From Chimonanthus salicifolius (Eukaryota > Streptophyta > Magnoliopsida > Laurales > Calycanthaceae), in the NCBI GenBank assembly GCA_013350335.1, contig CM023539.1, positions 12,710,302-12,774,301 of the forward strand: a stretch of 64,000 nt of DNA. Direction: 5' to 3'. Both the position numbers and the translations under genes were made by a program. The notes under the pieces are model-generated. The model made no database searches, was not told where the DNA came from, and saw only the letters and a list, made by a program, of their open reading frames with translations. Below, piece after piece: positions 1-11,329 of the stretch; position 1 is the first letter of the stretch, and the number at the start of each line of letters is the position of its first letter.

Positions 1-1327
1 GGCAATATTATTAATTAAGTAGATTCGAGTCATAAATTACATGAATTTAAACACCCTTTTTAGTGAAATATGGTGTGAGATGTTTATACACATGTATAAA
101 TATAACATATAGTAAATTTAGATTGAGACTGAAGGTATCATTGATATTTCTTTGCCATTTTTTAATTTAACTTTTTAAAACTTTCAAACTAGTAATTAAG
201 TGTCTAGTGAAATTTATATTAGAAAAGAATAAGGAGCATACATCATTTAAAGAAGTTAGAAAGTAGACATAAGTATAAATTTTAGAAAAAGTATCAATTA
301 CCTTAGGATTAGGATTAAGAATACTGATTGTACATGGATTAGGATGAACAGACCACTTTCACTGTGATGAAAGGAAATGAATAATAACAAATTACTAAGC
401 TAAAAATTGAATTAAAAAAATCAACCCATTTCAATGCAAGAGAGGAAACCACCTTCTAATATGGATGTAAGGAATCATATGGACCATCAAACTGTTTAAA
501 GTGAATTTCATCACATCATCTTAATTTTCTCATTTCGAGCTCCAAAGTTAATCAATGGAAAAATATTCATACTTGATGTTTGGTCCAATATCGAAGATAA
601 ATTGAATGACCACATCCAAATTCAGTAACGTAAGGATTGTGCAAATACATATAGAGTAAGCACAAGAAGAAAACAGCAAATAACAACTACATGAAAATAG
701 CCAACTACACAACACAAGGCACCAACCAGGCCAGAAAATCAGAAAATAAAGAGCTTATGCAAAGTCAACACATTCTTTCTAGTCACGCAGTAAATTAGAT
801 ATTGAAATATTCTTGAAGAGAAACAGTCCACGATGCACACATTGTAATAACATGTAGGCATATAAGATATGAATTATTTAGATGTCTCAATGGTCTCTCT
901 TAATTATTAAGCTTGTTTGGCTTGTTCACTGTTGATAGGAACACCATGAACCTTGTTTGCTAACCTGGAATTCTTTAATCGAACTATAATTGTTTCAAAT
1001 CATAAGCTGCACACCTAAAAAGCTAGACATCTTATACAATAGAGCCATATACATCTAGCTGTATCATGTGGCTACTCAAAGCTAAATATCTTAACTTGCA
1101 TCTATATTTCATTGAACCATTCAAGGTTCTACTTTCTTTACATGCCAGCTGACCTTTTATATGCATACAAATTACAATAAAGCTATGCATACATGAGCTA
1201 AAAATTGGGTACATCAACCATGAACAGTATACACCATCATCTTGACAAGTTGCCAAGAAGGGCCCCAGAAACAATGTGGTGTTTGGCTGTCATAGTCCAT
1301 AGCATGGTTGAACAGAGAAGAATCCAT
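1..1327. other. intergenic, no gene seen
   Basis: AT-rich sequence with stops in all frames. The short open frames near 1032-1274 have no recognisable motif or coding character. I see no terminal repeats, tRNA or other structured element. Confidence 0.6.
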
Positions 1328-1539
1328 GGGTGCGTTTGGATGAGGGGTAAATTTTGCAGTGGTTACCTGGGATTATCCTTGACGGGTTACCCAGGGTTAT
1401 CCTTGACAGGTTACTCGAGGTATTATGAATACCCCTTGTTTGAAAAAGGTTTTCAAAAGTGGGAGAGGAAAGGTAAAAAGTTGGTATTTTACTCCTACCC
1501 TTTAGTTATTGCCCCATTACCTCCATCCAAACGGAGCCC
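1328..1539. mobile_element. MITE, PIF/Harbinger- or hAT-like, 212 bp
   Basis: The left end reads GGGTGCGTTTGGATGAGG and the reverse complement of the right end reads GGGCTCCGTTTGGATGGAGG, an imperfect terminal inverted repeat. Inside, a unit of about 24 bp with the core TTATCCTTGAC is repeated near 1365-1420. It has no coding capacity. The left-end style, including GGGGTAAATTTTGCA, matches the reverse complement of the right end of the larger element at 12855-14313, so the two look like one family. The target duplication is not certain: the flanks read cat and atg and may simply extend the inverted repeat. Confidence 0.7.
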
Positions 1540-2339
1540 ATGTGTATTCTGCACATTTTGACTTCCTACGTTGAAGTTGCATCACACATTCATATATAGG
1601 GAGGCCGTAGGCCCATTTTGTAAAGACCAAAAACCTCAAAATCCATATGTCCTGTCTCTCGATTTTCTGCCTTCTGTCTTCACATCATATTTTATAGGGC
1701 TGAGGCATAATACTGTGTTAAAACCATCATAGAGTGTGAGGCGTAAACCTCAAGCTTTGATACTAAATATTTAGGCAAAATTCGTGTTTTCTGTGGAAAA
1801 TAAGGGATATAAAATTAAGAAACTGGTTAGGTGGCCCATGGATCTTGGAAAAATCAAGGTTGGGAAACCATTTGCACAAGGTGAACCATTTGGACCTGGG
1901 ACACAAGTTTGCCCATGTTTGTTAAGTATCCATGTAGAGGAAAGTGGAGATCATTTACCTTTCTAAACCAAAGGCCTTTTGTGGTAGTAAATCTCTCATT
2001 TACTTAGATAATTTTGTTGCCTATTTACCTCAGTTCATGCTGGGTACAACCATTTAGAGTCATGCTTCAGCTGTCCAACCCATTCAAGCATCAACTCAAT
2101 TTTGGATCCCATGAAAAGAACCTATATATGTGAGCCCATTTCGAGAATCCAAATTTCAAACAAAGTACCATTTTAGCCACATAAGGCATGCCATTTCAAA
2201 TTCTTTTTTGACACCAGACCGCCAAAGTCATCAACCACATCTACAATCCTTTTTGGAAAGTTGTTTATGAGTAATAATGGTTCTATCCTTTCAATTGTAT
2301 ATTGAGACCGGTGGAAAATTTGGTTTGGCATCGAAGAAA
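1540..2339. other. intergenic, no gene seen
   Basis: Mixed-composition non-coding sequence. The frame at 1784-1966 has no homology that I recognise and no splice context. I see nothing else in it. Confidence 0.5.
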
Positions 2340-2876
2340 TTGCAGCGACCTATGAAGTACGGATACTCCGAAACCATTCGAGTATCCGTGTCAGGTACGT
2401 TTCCGACATAGATATAGCTGGATACGGCTCGGATACGTATCTAATTAAATAAAATATTTTTTAAATACGGATACGGCAGTAGACACAGAGGGACAAGTCA
2501 AAACACGGGACACAGGAGGCGGGACACGGCATGGGATACGGCAGCACGGGAGAAAAGGGAAAAAAATAATTATCAACCAATAAATTTAGTCTCTTGAAAG
2601 ACAAAGTTTAAGTAAAATATCAAATTATCAACCAATAGTTTTTAGTTTCTTAGAAGACAAAGTTTCCTTATGATCTGATATTTTAATTTTAGACTATTGC
2701 ATTAAGAGGGGAGGTGTAGAATAGTAGTTACCACATCAAAAAATTTAAACTTACTTATGTTATGTATGTGCTTAATCGATGGTAATTTTTATGTCTAAGA
2801 ATAAAAAAATAGAAGATGGAAATAGAAGTTAAAATTAATAAAAATATATAAATCGTAACTAGTTCCTATTTCTTTT

Positions 2877-2954
<78 letters not shown>

Positions 2955-3072
2955 AAATAATTTTTTAATTCGGTGTATCCCACTACACCCGTATCCTAGT
3001 TTTTCAAAATTTATTGTATCCTCGTATCGAATACGTGTCGTATCCGATATGTATACATTTCTTAGGTTGCAA
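2340..3072. mobile_element. TIR DNA transposon, non-autonomous, about 730 bp
   Basis: The ends are related by inversion: the left starts TTGCAGCGACCTATGAAGTA, and the reverse complement of the right starts TTGCAACCTAAGAAATGTA. Inboard of each end are dense GGATACG and TATCCG motifs (left 2360-2440, right 2975-3050), again in inverted arrangement, giving long subterminal hairpin-like structure. This style is common in Mutator-like MITEs. No coding sequence is present, and the middle is dominated by an (AT)n tract. I could not identify a clear target-site duplication, so the exact ends are uncertain by a few bases. Confidence 0.6.
2879..2949. repeat. (AT)n microsatellite, about 70 bp
   Basis: An uninterrupted AT dinucleotide run of roughly 35 units, lying inside the TIR element at 2340-3072. 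Such tracts are length-variable, and the assembled length may not be exact. Confidence 0.95.
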
Positions 3073-3109
3073 CTAATCTTTGTGGAATTTATTGTCAGAG
3101 AACTGTGGA

Positions 3110-3440
3110 ATTTATGGTCACGGAACTTTGATTCCGATGGCTAGAGAGATCTGGGAAATGGGTCTGGCTTAACAGTGACTTTCAGGCGGGTCAGGAATTC
3201 GGCTAATGTTGTCGCCTATTTTTGGCAAAGTTGGGCGTGGAGGATAGAGGGAACAGTGTCACTTTATGCTTGTTCTGCTTTTTGTTCTCATTTTTGGCGA
3301 TTTCTGTATTTTTTTGGGAGGGTTGCTGGTTCATTATTTTATGTTCTTGTCTTTGGTATGTCTTCTGTACCTTTCGACTCGATGTATTCTTCCTCCTCTT
3401 GATTAATATCTTTGTTGCTTAGTTACTGTTTTAAAAAAGG
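3110..3440 (+). pseudogene. LINE 3' remnant, end of RNase H domain
   Basis: Conceptual translation around 3175-3290 gives a decayed tail of the RNase H domain found at the C-terminus of plant L1-type LINEs. It has the pattern F-R-x-V-R-N-x-A-N-V-V-A followed, one frame over, by LAKLGVEDRGNSV. After it comes the hydrophobic F/L-rich tail and stop typical of these elements. There are two frames in about 100 bases, so it is broken. The rest of the LINE is not visible upstream, where the TIR element at 2340-3072 abuts it. Confidence 0.55.
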
Positions 3441-4551
3441 ACTCTGGAATTTATGATCTTGTTTCTGTCTTAAAAAAGGACTGTCTCATCAAACAAAGAT
3501 GAATACTTCTCTTTGATTATCTGTTTATCCCATTCTTTGCCTTATTTTCCATCGCAATCTTGTTTAGTTTCATTTCCACAAACTCTTGTCTTGACTAATG
3601 TCTAATGTTTAATGTTTAAACCACTTACTCTCTTTCAGTAGTGAAGTACCTAATTCTCATTATGTTTCCCTCTAATGGTTCCCTACTGATTGGAAACTTA
3701 AACTGAGAATCATGTAACTACTTCAAATAAGTAGAGCTTCTTTACAACTTCCTAAAAGTAACAGTGATTTTGGAGAAAAAGAAAAAACCAATCGAGCCTC
3801 ATCATAATAAGAGAAGAAAATGCTAAAACAAGTTTTGAAATATGGTCCGTATTTGCTTCTAAAACAAGTTTTAATATGAAGAGGAAATTGTACTACGCTT
3901 CGTCGAATATCAAGAAATAAAGCAACAGAAGATATATAAACCCCTCCTTCATTCACTTCTATTAAGATCAAGTTCAGATTGGTGTCTAATAGTTGCAACA
4001 GTAACAAGAGCTGAGGGTGGTTTGTGGTCATTGTCTGTGGATTGGTCAATACATTATTGGAAAGTGAAGAAAACTTCCCATACTTCTCATTAAATTTTCT
4101 ATCCCTTATAGGAAATTGGTTCCCAAAATTAGTGGGAGAAGTTCATGAAAGTTTGATTGAATTTCTAAGTTTACTTGGGTCTGATTTGATTGCATTCTCG
4201 TAATTGTATTTTGGGTTGATTTTGGTTCAAGTTACTCTGTCGATTATTTGGCACTATTCGACTCATTTTGTTTTGGACTGGCCCAACTTGCAATGGCCTG
4301 GCCCAATTTGTTTGTTTCTCTTTCATGTATAACAACAATATATAGTGTGACTGCTTCATTTGAATTAATTGGGAAAATCACATTTAGAGAGTTTGAATTT
4401 TATTCCAAAACTTTACAGAAAGAACAAAAGCTTTGGATCCTCAGTTCTTTATTCCTAAGAACTAAATCTTCTAATGGTTCAAATGCTTTTCTATGCATGT
4501 TCCTAAACATCAAATCTCTATTTGAGGATCTCTCATTATCAATCTAATCTT
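3441..4551. other. intergenic, 3' flank of the xylosidase gene
   Basis: No supported gene. The frames at 3723-4049 and 4248-4547 lack motifs. The stretch next to 4551 would hold the 3' UTR and polyadenylation region of the minus-strand xylosidase gene, but no single poly(A) signal stands out. Confidence 0.5.
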
Positions 4552-7500
4552 CTAATAATTAAATGCCACATTGAATGGAAATGAAACAGCTTCATCTCTA
4601 TCGCCAATTTGGATAGTATGCTCCCCATAGGGCAAAACAGTGTAAGCAGTATCAGTCACCACGGCCAAAGTCTTAACAAGATCGAGCGAAAATTTCACCG
4701 TCTCGGTTGCACCAGCGGCGATGTAAACTCTCTTGAATCCAACAAGTTGCTTGATTGGAAGCCCTGAATATTCCGTAGGTGGCACTGCATAAACCATGAG
4801 AACATGGGAGCCATCCATTGGTCCCGTGTTCTTCACCTGAAGATCAAAATCAATTGTTGCACTGCTATTGCTCAAGTCGCTGACACGAATAGCCGGGCAA
4901 GGGGGTAGATACTCGCCAGACTCGCTGATTATGTTGTGACAATGTTGCATTGGGCTTAGCTTCAAGGGAAGAGATCTTTGAGCTGACTGGAGAAGTGTGG
5001 TGGTGAATTGAGTGTAACTCAAACCATAGCCAAATGGGAACAGTGTTGATCCATTGAAAAATTTGTATGTTCTTCCAGGATAGCCCAATTCATCGACGGG
5101 CCTCATTCGCATAGATGTCATTGGTAGCTTGTCTACATAGTCTTGGAAGTACCATGTCAGGGGAAGCCTTCCTCCTGATAACTACAATTTGTCAGTCCCA
5201 CAATTTAGAGTAAAACACATTATATTTCTTGAAGTAAAGATGAAGATGAAGAAAGCATATAGGGAAGATTTGAAGAGTGGGTGTCATTAGGTTGATGGGA
5301 TTGTTGGGGCTGTAAACAAGTCCTATATTAGAAGTATAGAAAGAGATCTAGGGATTTATAAAAGACTTGATATGTGTTAATTAAGTTCCTAACATACCCG
5401 GGCTGAAATGACCATAGATCGCCTCAGCAATTGCACGTCCTCCTCTCTCACCGGGATATCCAGCCCATAAGATAGCACCAATCTTGGAATCCTTCACAGC
5501 AATATCAATGTCAACCCCACCGGCGGATAAAATGATGAGGATAACTGGACCCCTAGAAGCACGGGCAACATCTTTGATCAACTTGGTTTGATAACCAGGA
5601 AGAAGAAGATCAGTTCGATCTAAACTCTCGGCCTCAGCTGAGAGATCCAGACTGGCAAAAATGATTGTTGCATCGGTCAATTTTGCAACTTCTGTCGCAT
5701 CAAAGATGAAAGTATCGTTCCTGCATTGCACACCATCACACCCCATGGAATACTCAACTTTCGCCATCATAGATAGGCCGTCAGTGGAGAGATGATTCCA
5801 CATGGTATTCCTATTAAAAAAAGAACAAATCATTAAATTTCAAAATTGAGGACACTCATGAAGTATAACATTAGAATGATTTATCAGTCTTTAATCAAAT
5901 GATTAAGTAATCAACCAGCATAGTTTCCGATCATGGCATCAGTGGCATTGGCATGAGGTCCGATGACGGCAAGGTTCTTGTATTTGGCTTGGCTCAAGGG
6001 CAAGGTGGCCTCGTTTTTTAGCAAAACGATTCCCTGCCGAGCTGACTCGGTTGCCAACTCAATGTTTTCTTTGGTGCATACATCGTCCTTTCCAAGAGAA
6101 GCATAAGAAGGATTTGGGCTTCCATCAAAAAGCCCTAGTCTCATTAAAACAATGTAGAGATTTTTCAAAGCCTTATCTACTTCAGCTTCCGCAACTTTTC
6201 CTTCTTTGATAGCTGTAACGCCCTTTTCAGGATAGTACTTACCACAATCTAAATCCAACCCTACAAAAAACAAAAACAAAAACCAAAAGCACAATTCTTT
6301 AACAAAAATGCAAGAACAAGATCAGATGGTATATGGGTATTGTTGGTTTAGATCCTTGCCAGCTTTAAGAGCCTGTGACACAGCATCCTCGGGTGCGTCT
6401 TTGAGCCATTTGTGGCCATGGAGCATCACTTCAATCGAATCGCAATCCGAAACGATGTACCTATTACAAGATATACACAGTTTTGAACCTACTTTTGAAG
6501 AACAATTGCAGAGTTAACTAAAACTTCAAAATCTTATCAAAATTGAAACTGTGATAGAAGACAAGATGAAGATTAACTATCAACAAAGTTAGAAAGAATG
6601 AAAAATTAAGTTACCCATGAAGATTCCAGTCTCCTCTTATAGTGCCAGAAAGAAGATGTGGATCGGCACATGCAGGAATGCCATTGACTCGGTTGTAAGA
6701 GCACATGACACTACTCACATCACCTTCCTTAACACACATTTCAAATGGACGCATGAATGTCTCCTTCATATCTTGCGCAGTCACCTTCATTAATGGAACA
6801 TATTAACATCAGAACTACCTTCAAAATTGTAGCCATTAGAGTTTAAAACTCAAAATTCTAGACTCGACTTGATTTCCAATCTCATCATTAATTTCGATAT
6901 GAAATGAGTCCCACGTGGGTTAGAGAGAAAAAAATATAAGAACTCAGATGAGGTATTGGATTTCTCCACCTTTTGGGCTGAAAGCTAGCCCAAACAGTTA
7001 TTAACACAAGCAAAATACTTTCAATTTAATTTGAAAAAACTTAATATGACTCATTGACTCATAACTCAATTCAAAATCATACCCTTGCATTAAAATGGTA
7101 GCGATCCACACCCTCCCAGTTATCAACATCATAGGCAGCATAGTGTTTACAACGAGAAGAAACTTTGAGGGGCCTAGAGTTCAAGTCCTCAGTGTTTTCG
7201 TGGCCCTCAACATCTTGCAAACCCCTGACATAGTTCGCGGCGTAGCTGCCAACGACGAACGGATCTTCGCCGGGAGTTTCTAGTGCTCTTCCCCATCTGG
7301 GGTCCCTAACTACATTGATGTTGGGACTCCAAAATGTCAGTCCAGCCAGCCCTAGATTGTGCATGGCCCTTGCCTCTGTAGAAACGACCTGCACATAGAA
7401 GAATTTCTTTTCAAAAAACAAGCATAGAATCTTTACAATAATTTGTGCATAATATTTTAAGCACCCACAAATCTTTTTATATTTCTACTGTCGATAGAGG

Positions 7501-8065
7501 GTTGGTATGCATAATCCCAAAAAAAAAGTCTATATTTTCAAATAACAGATTTCACTTATGATGGACAGTGAATATGAAGGACTACAATCTTTACCTGACC
7601 AGTGGCCTTCCACAGAGATTCATTGAACGATGCCGCCGCGAGAATGGGAGTTGGAAAGCTCGTCGCACCGGGAACGCTTGCCTTGTCAAATTTTGTGCCA
7701 GGGCCTACATTGGAGACACCATGTAATGCCTCAGACCACCATTCATATGGAGGAAGGCCCAGCCTAGCCACTCCTTGTGCCATGTTTCCAAGTTGCTGCA
7801 CCTTCTCATTGATGGTCATACTGTTCACAAGATCCTTTGCTCTAACATCATAAGGAAGTGAATCGTCGCAGAATGAGAATGCCGAAATGTCTAAACCCAA
7901 TGAATTATATTGATTTGGGTCGCATATTTTAGTGAAATTACTTGCTGAAGTAGCTAGAATAGATCTTCTGGATTGTGATGGAGTATTAAATATTGTTCTA
8001 GCAGCTCTGGAAGTGGAAAGAGAGAAGATAAGAGAGAAAGTAATAAGGAATCTAAAGATTTCCAT
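4552..8065 (-). CDS. GH3 beta-D-xylosidase (BXL-type), seven exons, one frameshift
   Basis: Secreted glycoside hydrolase family 3 enzyme expected to remove xylosyl (and possibly arabinosyl) units from cell-wall xylan and arabinoxylan in the apoplast. Exons, 5' to 3' on the minus strand: 8065-7595, 7388-7083, 6784-6615, 6460-6360, 6260-5916, 5810-5398, 5174-4552. They total about 809 codons, near the family norm of 760-800. Residues 1-22 form a signal peptide ([19 protein letters not shown]). Exon 1 also carries [13 protein letters not shown], and exon 2 carries [24 protein letters not shown]. Exon 4 carries VSDCDS, whose first Asp (about residue 321) is the GH3 nucleophile. Exon 6 carries DLLLPGYQ and WAGYPGE. 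Exon 7 carries [12 protein letters not shown] and the FnIII-like C-terminal domain. All junctions fit GT-AG except intron 4, which starts with GC. Exon phases agree throughout except in exon 6, where one base is missing near 5790 (between the codons for SPL and DGLS), producing an early stop. The gene is therefore either a recent pseudogene or carries an assembly error. The family call is firm; the subclade is not resolved. Confidence 0.93.
6261..6359 (-). other. GC-AG intron 4 of the xylosidase gene
   Basis: Exon 4 ends AAAGCTG and is followed on the minus strand by GCAAGG. The next exon follows TTTTTTGTAG and begins GGTTGGATTTAG. Joining them restores K-A-G-L-D-L-D-C-G, the conserved GH3 order, and keeps phase. 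The only way to obtain this with local sequence is a GC donor. GC-AG introns are a known minority class with strong match to AG-GCAAG, as here. Confidence 0.8.
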
Positions 8066-8119
8066 TGCTAGAAGTGAAGAGGAGGAGAAGTTTGATTCAC
8101 TATCAAGAGAGAGTTCCTG

Positions 8120-8128
8120 TATTTATAG
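8120..8128 (-). promoter_or_regulatory. TATA box of the xylosidase gene
   Basis: On the minus strand the sequence CTATAAATA lies about 55 bases upstream of the start codon at 8065. This predicts a transcription start near 8090-8098 and a short 5' leader. It is the best TATA match in the 150 bases upstream of the gene. Confidence 0.65.
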
Positions 8129-8159
8129 GCTCGTAAAAGTGGATATAATCAGATAAAAG

Positions 8160-9646
8160 CTGTTATCGAATTTGTAACGAAAATGCCAAAATGACGGGAT
8201 ATTAACGACGGCGGAGGGGCGGGACGCTACTCTAGTTTGTTGAGAGATTTTAGGTGTACGTGCGGCAGGCTTAGCCTGATTACAAATAAAAAATTTAAAA
8301 GAATTCAAGGATGAAGTCTCTGTAGGGAAACTCAGGCGGAACCCAACCCAATCAATATCAAAATGTATTGAACCTTACCCGATCTCACCCGAATTGCTTA
8401 CTTAAATGACTCAATCTGGACTGAATTGCTAACGTGAATTAACACAAGTCCTATGTTAAATTTTTTTAGTTGGTCAATTCGAGTTGCGTCAAGTCAATTT
8501 TAAAAAAACCTTTACTCGACCCTACTCAAATTTAATTTTGTTTTTTTTTCAATCAAGTTAACCCTAATTTAAAAAATTTAAGACCCAACTCACTTGATTT
8601 CTATAAAGAATTTTTTTTATTTAGTACTATTTGTTGAACATCAAAGAGAAAAATATTTATCCAATAAATTTTATTTTAGTTTTAATTTTTTTTTAAGATT
8701 GAATAATTTGATGGTCTCATCTTCATTAGATCCGGCAACTTGTCAAGACGGAATGTTTTTAAGTTGAGTCGTATTTGAGTTCAAGTCAAATATCTTTGAC
8801 ACAATATTTTTTTTAAGACCAAGGTGTTCAATCCTTTTAGAAACCTGAGTAATCCTTAGAGCACGTGCCTCCCTATCCACATATACTGAGTAAAATTACA
8901 TGAATGACCTTTGGGTACTTGTTTATTAAATGAGTTTGGTAGTTCGGGTCTATTTTAGATTCGAATCATAAAATCTTAAACTAGAAACCATTTAATATAC
9001 TTAGAGTTCATTTCGAGTAATCGAATTATGTCAAATTTTGTCAAGTCCATTTCAAAGTAAACATGGCAAATGGCAATAGGTCAATTGGATCAAGTCTATT
9101 TTGTATTCGAGCCAACAATCTCAAGAATGACTATGTAAACAAAATAAAAGATATATAGTTAATATAAAAATTTCAGTAGCTTCTACATAGTTGAAATGAC
9201 CACAGCACCCATAATTTTGTCCACATGGCATTTCTTGGTTTGTGGCACTATGAGTTCTCTTGTGTGCGGTAAGTTCATATTACCATATTAGACCTATGGG
9301 ATACGTATCAACCCTTTATTGATAAGCCCATACCACCAATGCAACCTGCAGTGGTGGTTAAGTGAGTCCAATGTTTACAAATAAATACATCTTAAAACAC
9401 CTTTTAATGAAAGTGCAAAGAGTAATTATTGATCATGTTCTTTAGTGTGTAGGTAATAGGAACATAATGGTTAAGAAAATTGAAGAACATGTTATGAAGA
9501 TCAAACGACCGCATCTTGCCCATGTATGGTGACAAGACATACCATCAACATATGAAGAACTCAATGAATTTACCAACCTAAGTTGTGCGTGCCTTTACCA
9601 CTATCTAACTTTTCTTTGTCAATGTTTTCGCGTGTTAACCCACACG
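8160..9646. other. intergenic, xylosidase upstream region
   Basis: No gene seen. Around 8330-8560 there are repeated AACCCAACC, ACCCGA and TCAAGT motifs, a degenerate low-complexity texture also seen at 10440-10610, which suggests an old decayed element. Regulatory sites for the xylosidase gene would lie at the low end, but none can be named. Confidence 0.45.
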
Positions 9647-9703
9647 CAGGCCCTAGCCTTAGGTGCATTAGGCCGCCACCTAGGACCTCCAAATAGATAA
9701 GGT

Positions 9704-10265
9704 TGTAACAACCTGTCCCTTCAGCACAATATTGTCCACTTTGGACCCCATGTAGGGCTGCCCGTACGGTTTTACATTGGGTCTGGCCCACAAGACCAGG
9801 CCCAAAGGACTTGTGCTAAGGAGAGGGGAGTACCCTCTTTATAACCCCCACACCCCTTCCCTCATGGACGATGTGGGACTCTTTTCCCACACCCCCCATG
9901 TGGGTGGGGTGTTACATTCCACCCCCCTTAAGACCAGAGCCGTCCCTGGCTCTGTCACATCACATTGACAAGGGGTCTACATAAACAACGCAACACAAAA
10001 GGGTAGAGGGCTCACACAGTCCGAGTGTTGAACCGTGCTCTGATACCAAATGTAACAACCCGTCCTTTCAGCACAATATTGTCCGATTTGGACCCCACGT
10101 GGGGCGGCCCACACGACTTTGCATTGGGCCTAGCCCACAAGACCAAGCCCAAAAGGCCTTGTGCTAAGGAGAGGAGAGTACCCTCTTTATAACCCCCACA
10201 CCCCCTTTCCTCATGGGCGATGTGGGACTCTTTTCCCACAACCCCCATGTGGGTGGGTTGTTACA
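9704..10265 (-). mobile_element. TRIM retrotransposon, 562 bp (copy 1)
   Basis: Terminal-repeat retrotransposon in miniature, oriented on the minus strand. The LTRs are 10051-10265 (5') and 9704-9916 (3'), about 213-215 bp each, starting TGTAACA and ending TGTTACA. The 134-bp internal part has a primer-binding site at 10037-10048 reading TGGTATCAGAGC on the minus strand, complementary to initiator-Met tRNA, and a polypurine tract AAGGGGGGTGGA at 9918-9929. It has no coding capacity, so mobilisation would need enzymes in trans. Flanks AAGGT (9699-9703) and AAGGC (10266-10270) form a 5-bp duplication with one mismatch. Same family as the elements at 43245 and 45803. Confidence 0.93.
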
Positions 10266-10352
10266 AAGGCCCCCAAGTCGGGTTCAATTTTTAAGTTCCC
10301 GCACATTCTTTTATGTGATAAAATTATTTTAATGTTTATTTTATCAACAAAT

Positions 10353-10381
10353 GGATCTGTGGTGCAATGGTAGTGCGTTTG
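10353..10381 (+). tRNA. 5' fragment of a tRNA-Trp-like sequence (not functional)
   Basis: Twenty-nine bases starting GGATCTGTGGTGCAATGG match the 5' half of plant nuclear tRNA-Trp(CCA) as I recall it, including the A box TGGTGCAATGG. There are four differences, all C to T, three of them in CpG context. The match ends just before the anticodon arm and no 3' half follows. It lies inside the hAT element and is best read as a captured, methylation-decayed tRNA piece. Confidence 0.5.
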
Positions 10382-10440
10382 TTAAATTTTTTGCAATTTA
10401 GACATAATTTTTATTTAAATAAAATAACTTGGGAAGTATA

Positions 10441-10610
10441 TAAAATCAACTTAACAAGAATTGTTAACTCGCTTGACTCGTTTAAAATCAACTTGACAAG
10501 ACTCGTTAATTCGCTTGACTCAAATTCCTATTGAGTTTAATCAACTCAGATTGACTCTTTAAGTCATTTGACTCGAATTCCTATCGAGTTTAGTCAACTC
10601 AGATTGATTT
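10441..10610. repeat. short direct repeats
   Basis: A unit of about 40 bp with the core ATCAACTTGACAAGACTCGTT occurs twice at 10444-10520. A second unit with the core AATTCCTATCGAGTTTAGTC occurs twice at 10522-10607. They lie inside the hAT element and have no known role. Confidence 0.7.
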
Positions 10611-11329
10611 GGCAAAAAAAAAATTCAAGTTTTAAATAATTCTAATAAAATGAATTAAACATCATGATAAAAAATATTTATCCTCTAGTTTTATTTTTCT
10701 TTTAAAAATTAAGAATTGAAATGATTAATTGACTCTATTAAAAGATTAAAATGATTATATAAAGGTTAGATTTTAACTAATCATTTTTTCATAAATTTTA
10801 ATAAAAAAATGACCTAAAGAAGTCCTTAAATGATGAAACTTAGTATTCACTATAATATAGATAGTTGAATGGAAATAAAATGGGTTAAAATTTGAATAAT
10901 TGTTTTGTGCTTTATAATTTATAATTGAGTAATAATTTTTAATATAATTTTACTTTATAAGTTGTTTTAAATGCATTATATGCTTTAGCATGTCAACTAC
11001 TCTTCTTAAATACAATAAAATAATAAAAAAAATCAACAACACAAGTGGAAATTAAATTTGTCATAAGAAAGATTGAATGGATTAACTATCTTATCTATTG
11101 AAAAAGATATGTTAAAAAAACTTGAAATAGTAATTTAATTAGTAATTTTATATCTCAAAATTCGAAAAGAATAAATTTTAAATAATACTTTGTTATATGA
11201 TTATGATGTTTTATTTGGATGTTTCACACTTTGTAAAAAAATATATATATGATTTTCTTTTTTGTGAGTGTATAAAAGGCCTATCATAAGAGTTCGCCTA
11301 GGGCCCCTGAAATCTCAGGGCCGACCTTG

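Larger units (their letters stand above)
9647..11329. mobile_element. hAT-type DNA transposon, non-autonomous, carrying a TRIM
   Basis: The left end begins CAGGCCCTAGCC and includes TTAGGCCGCCACCTAGG. The reverse complement of the right end begins CAAGGTCGGCCCTGAG and includes GGGGCCCTAGGCG. These are the GC-rich, CCTAGG-bearing ends of a widespread plant hAT group. The flanks form an 8-bp target duplication with one transition: CCCACACG (9639-9646) and CCCGCACG (11330-11337). Without the TRIM at 9704-10265 the element is about 1.1 kb, AT-rich and without a transposase. It sits inside a tRNA-derived SINE. Confidence 0.75.

Noticed and set aside
1784..1966. 60-codon frame
   Set aside because: No motif, no splice context and no similarity recognised. 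Frames of this length are expected by chance.
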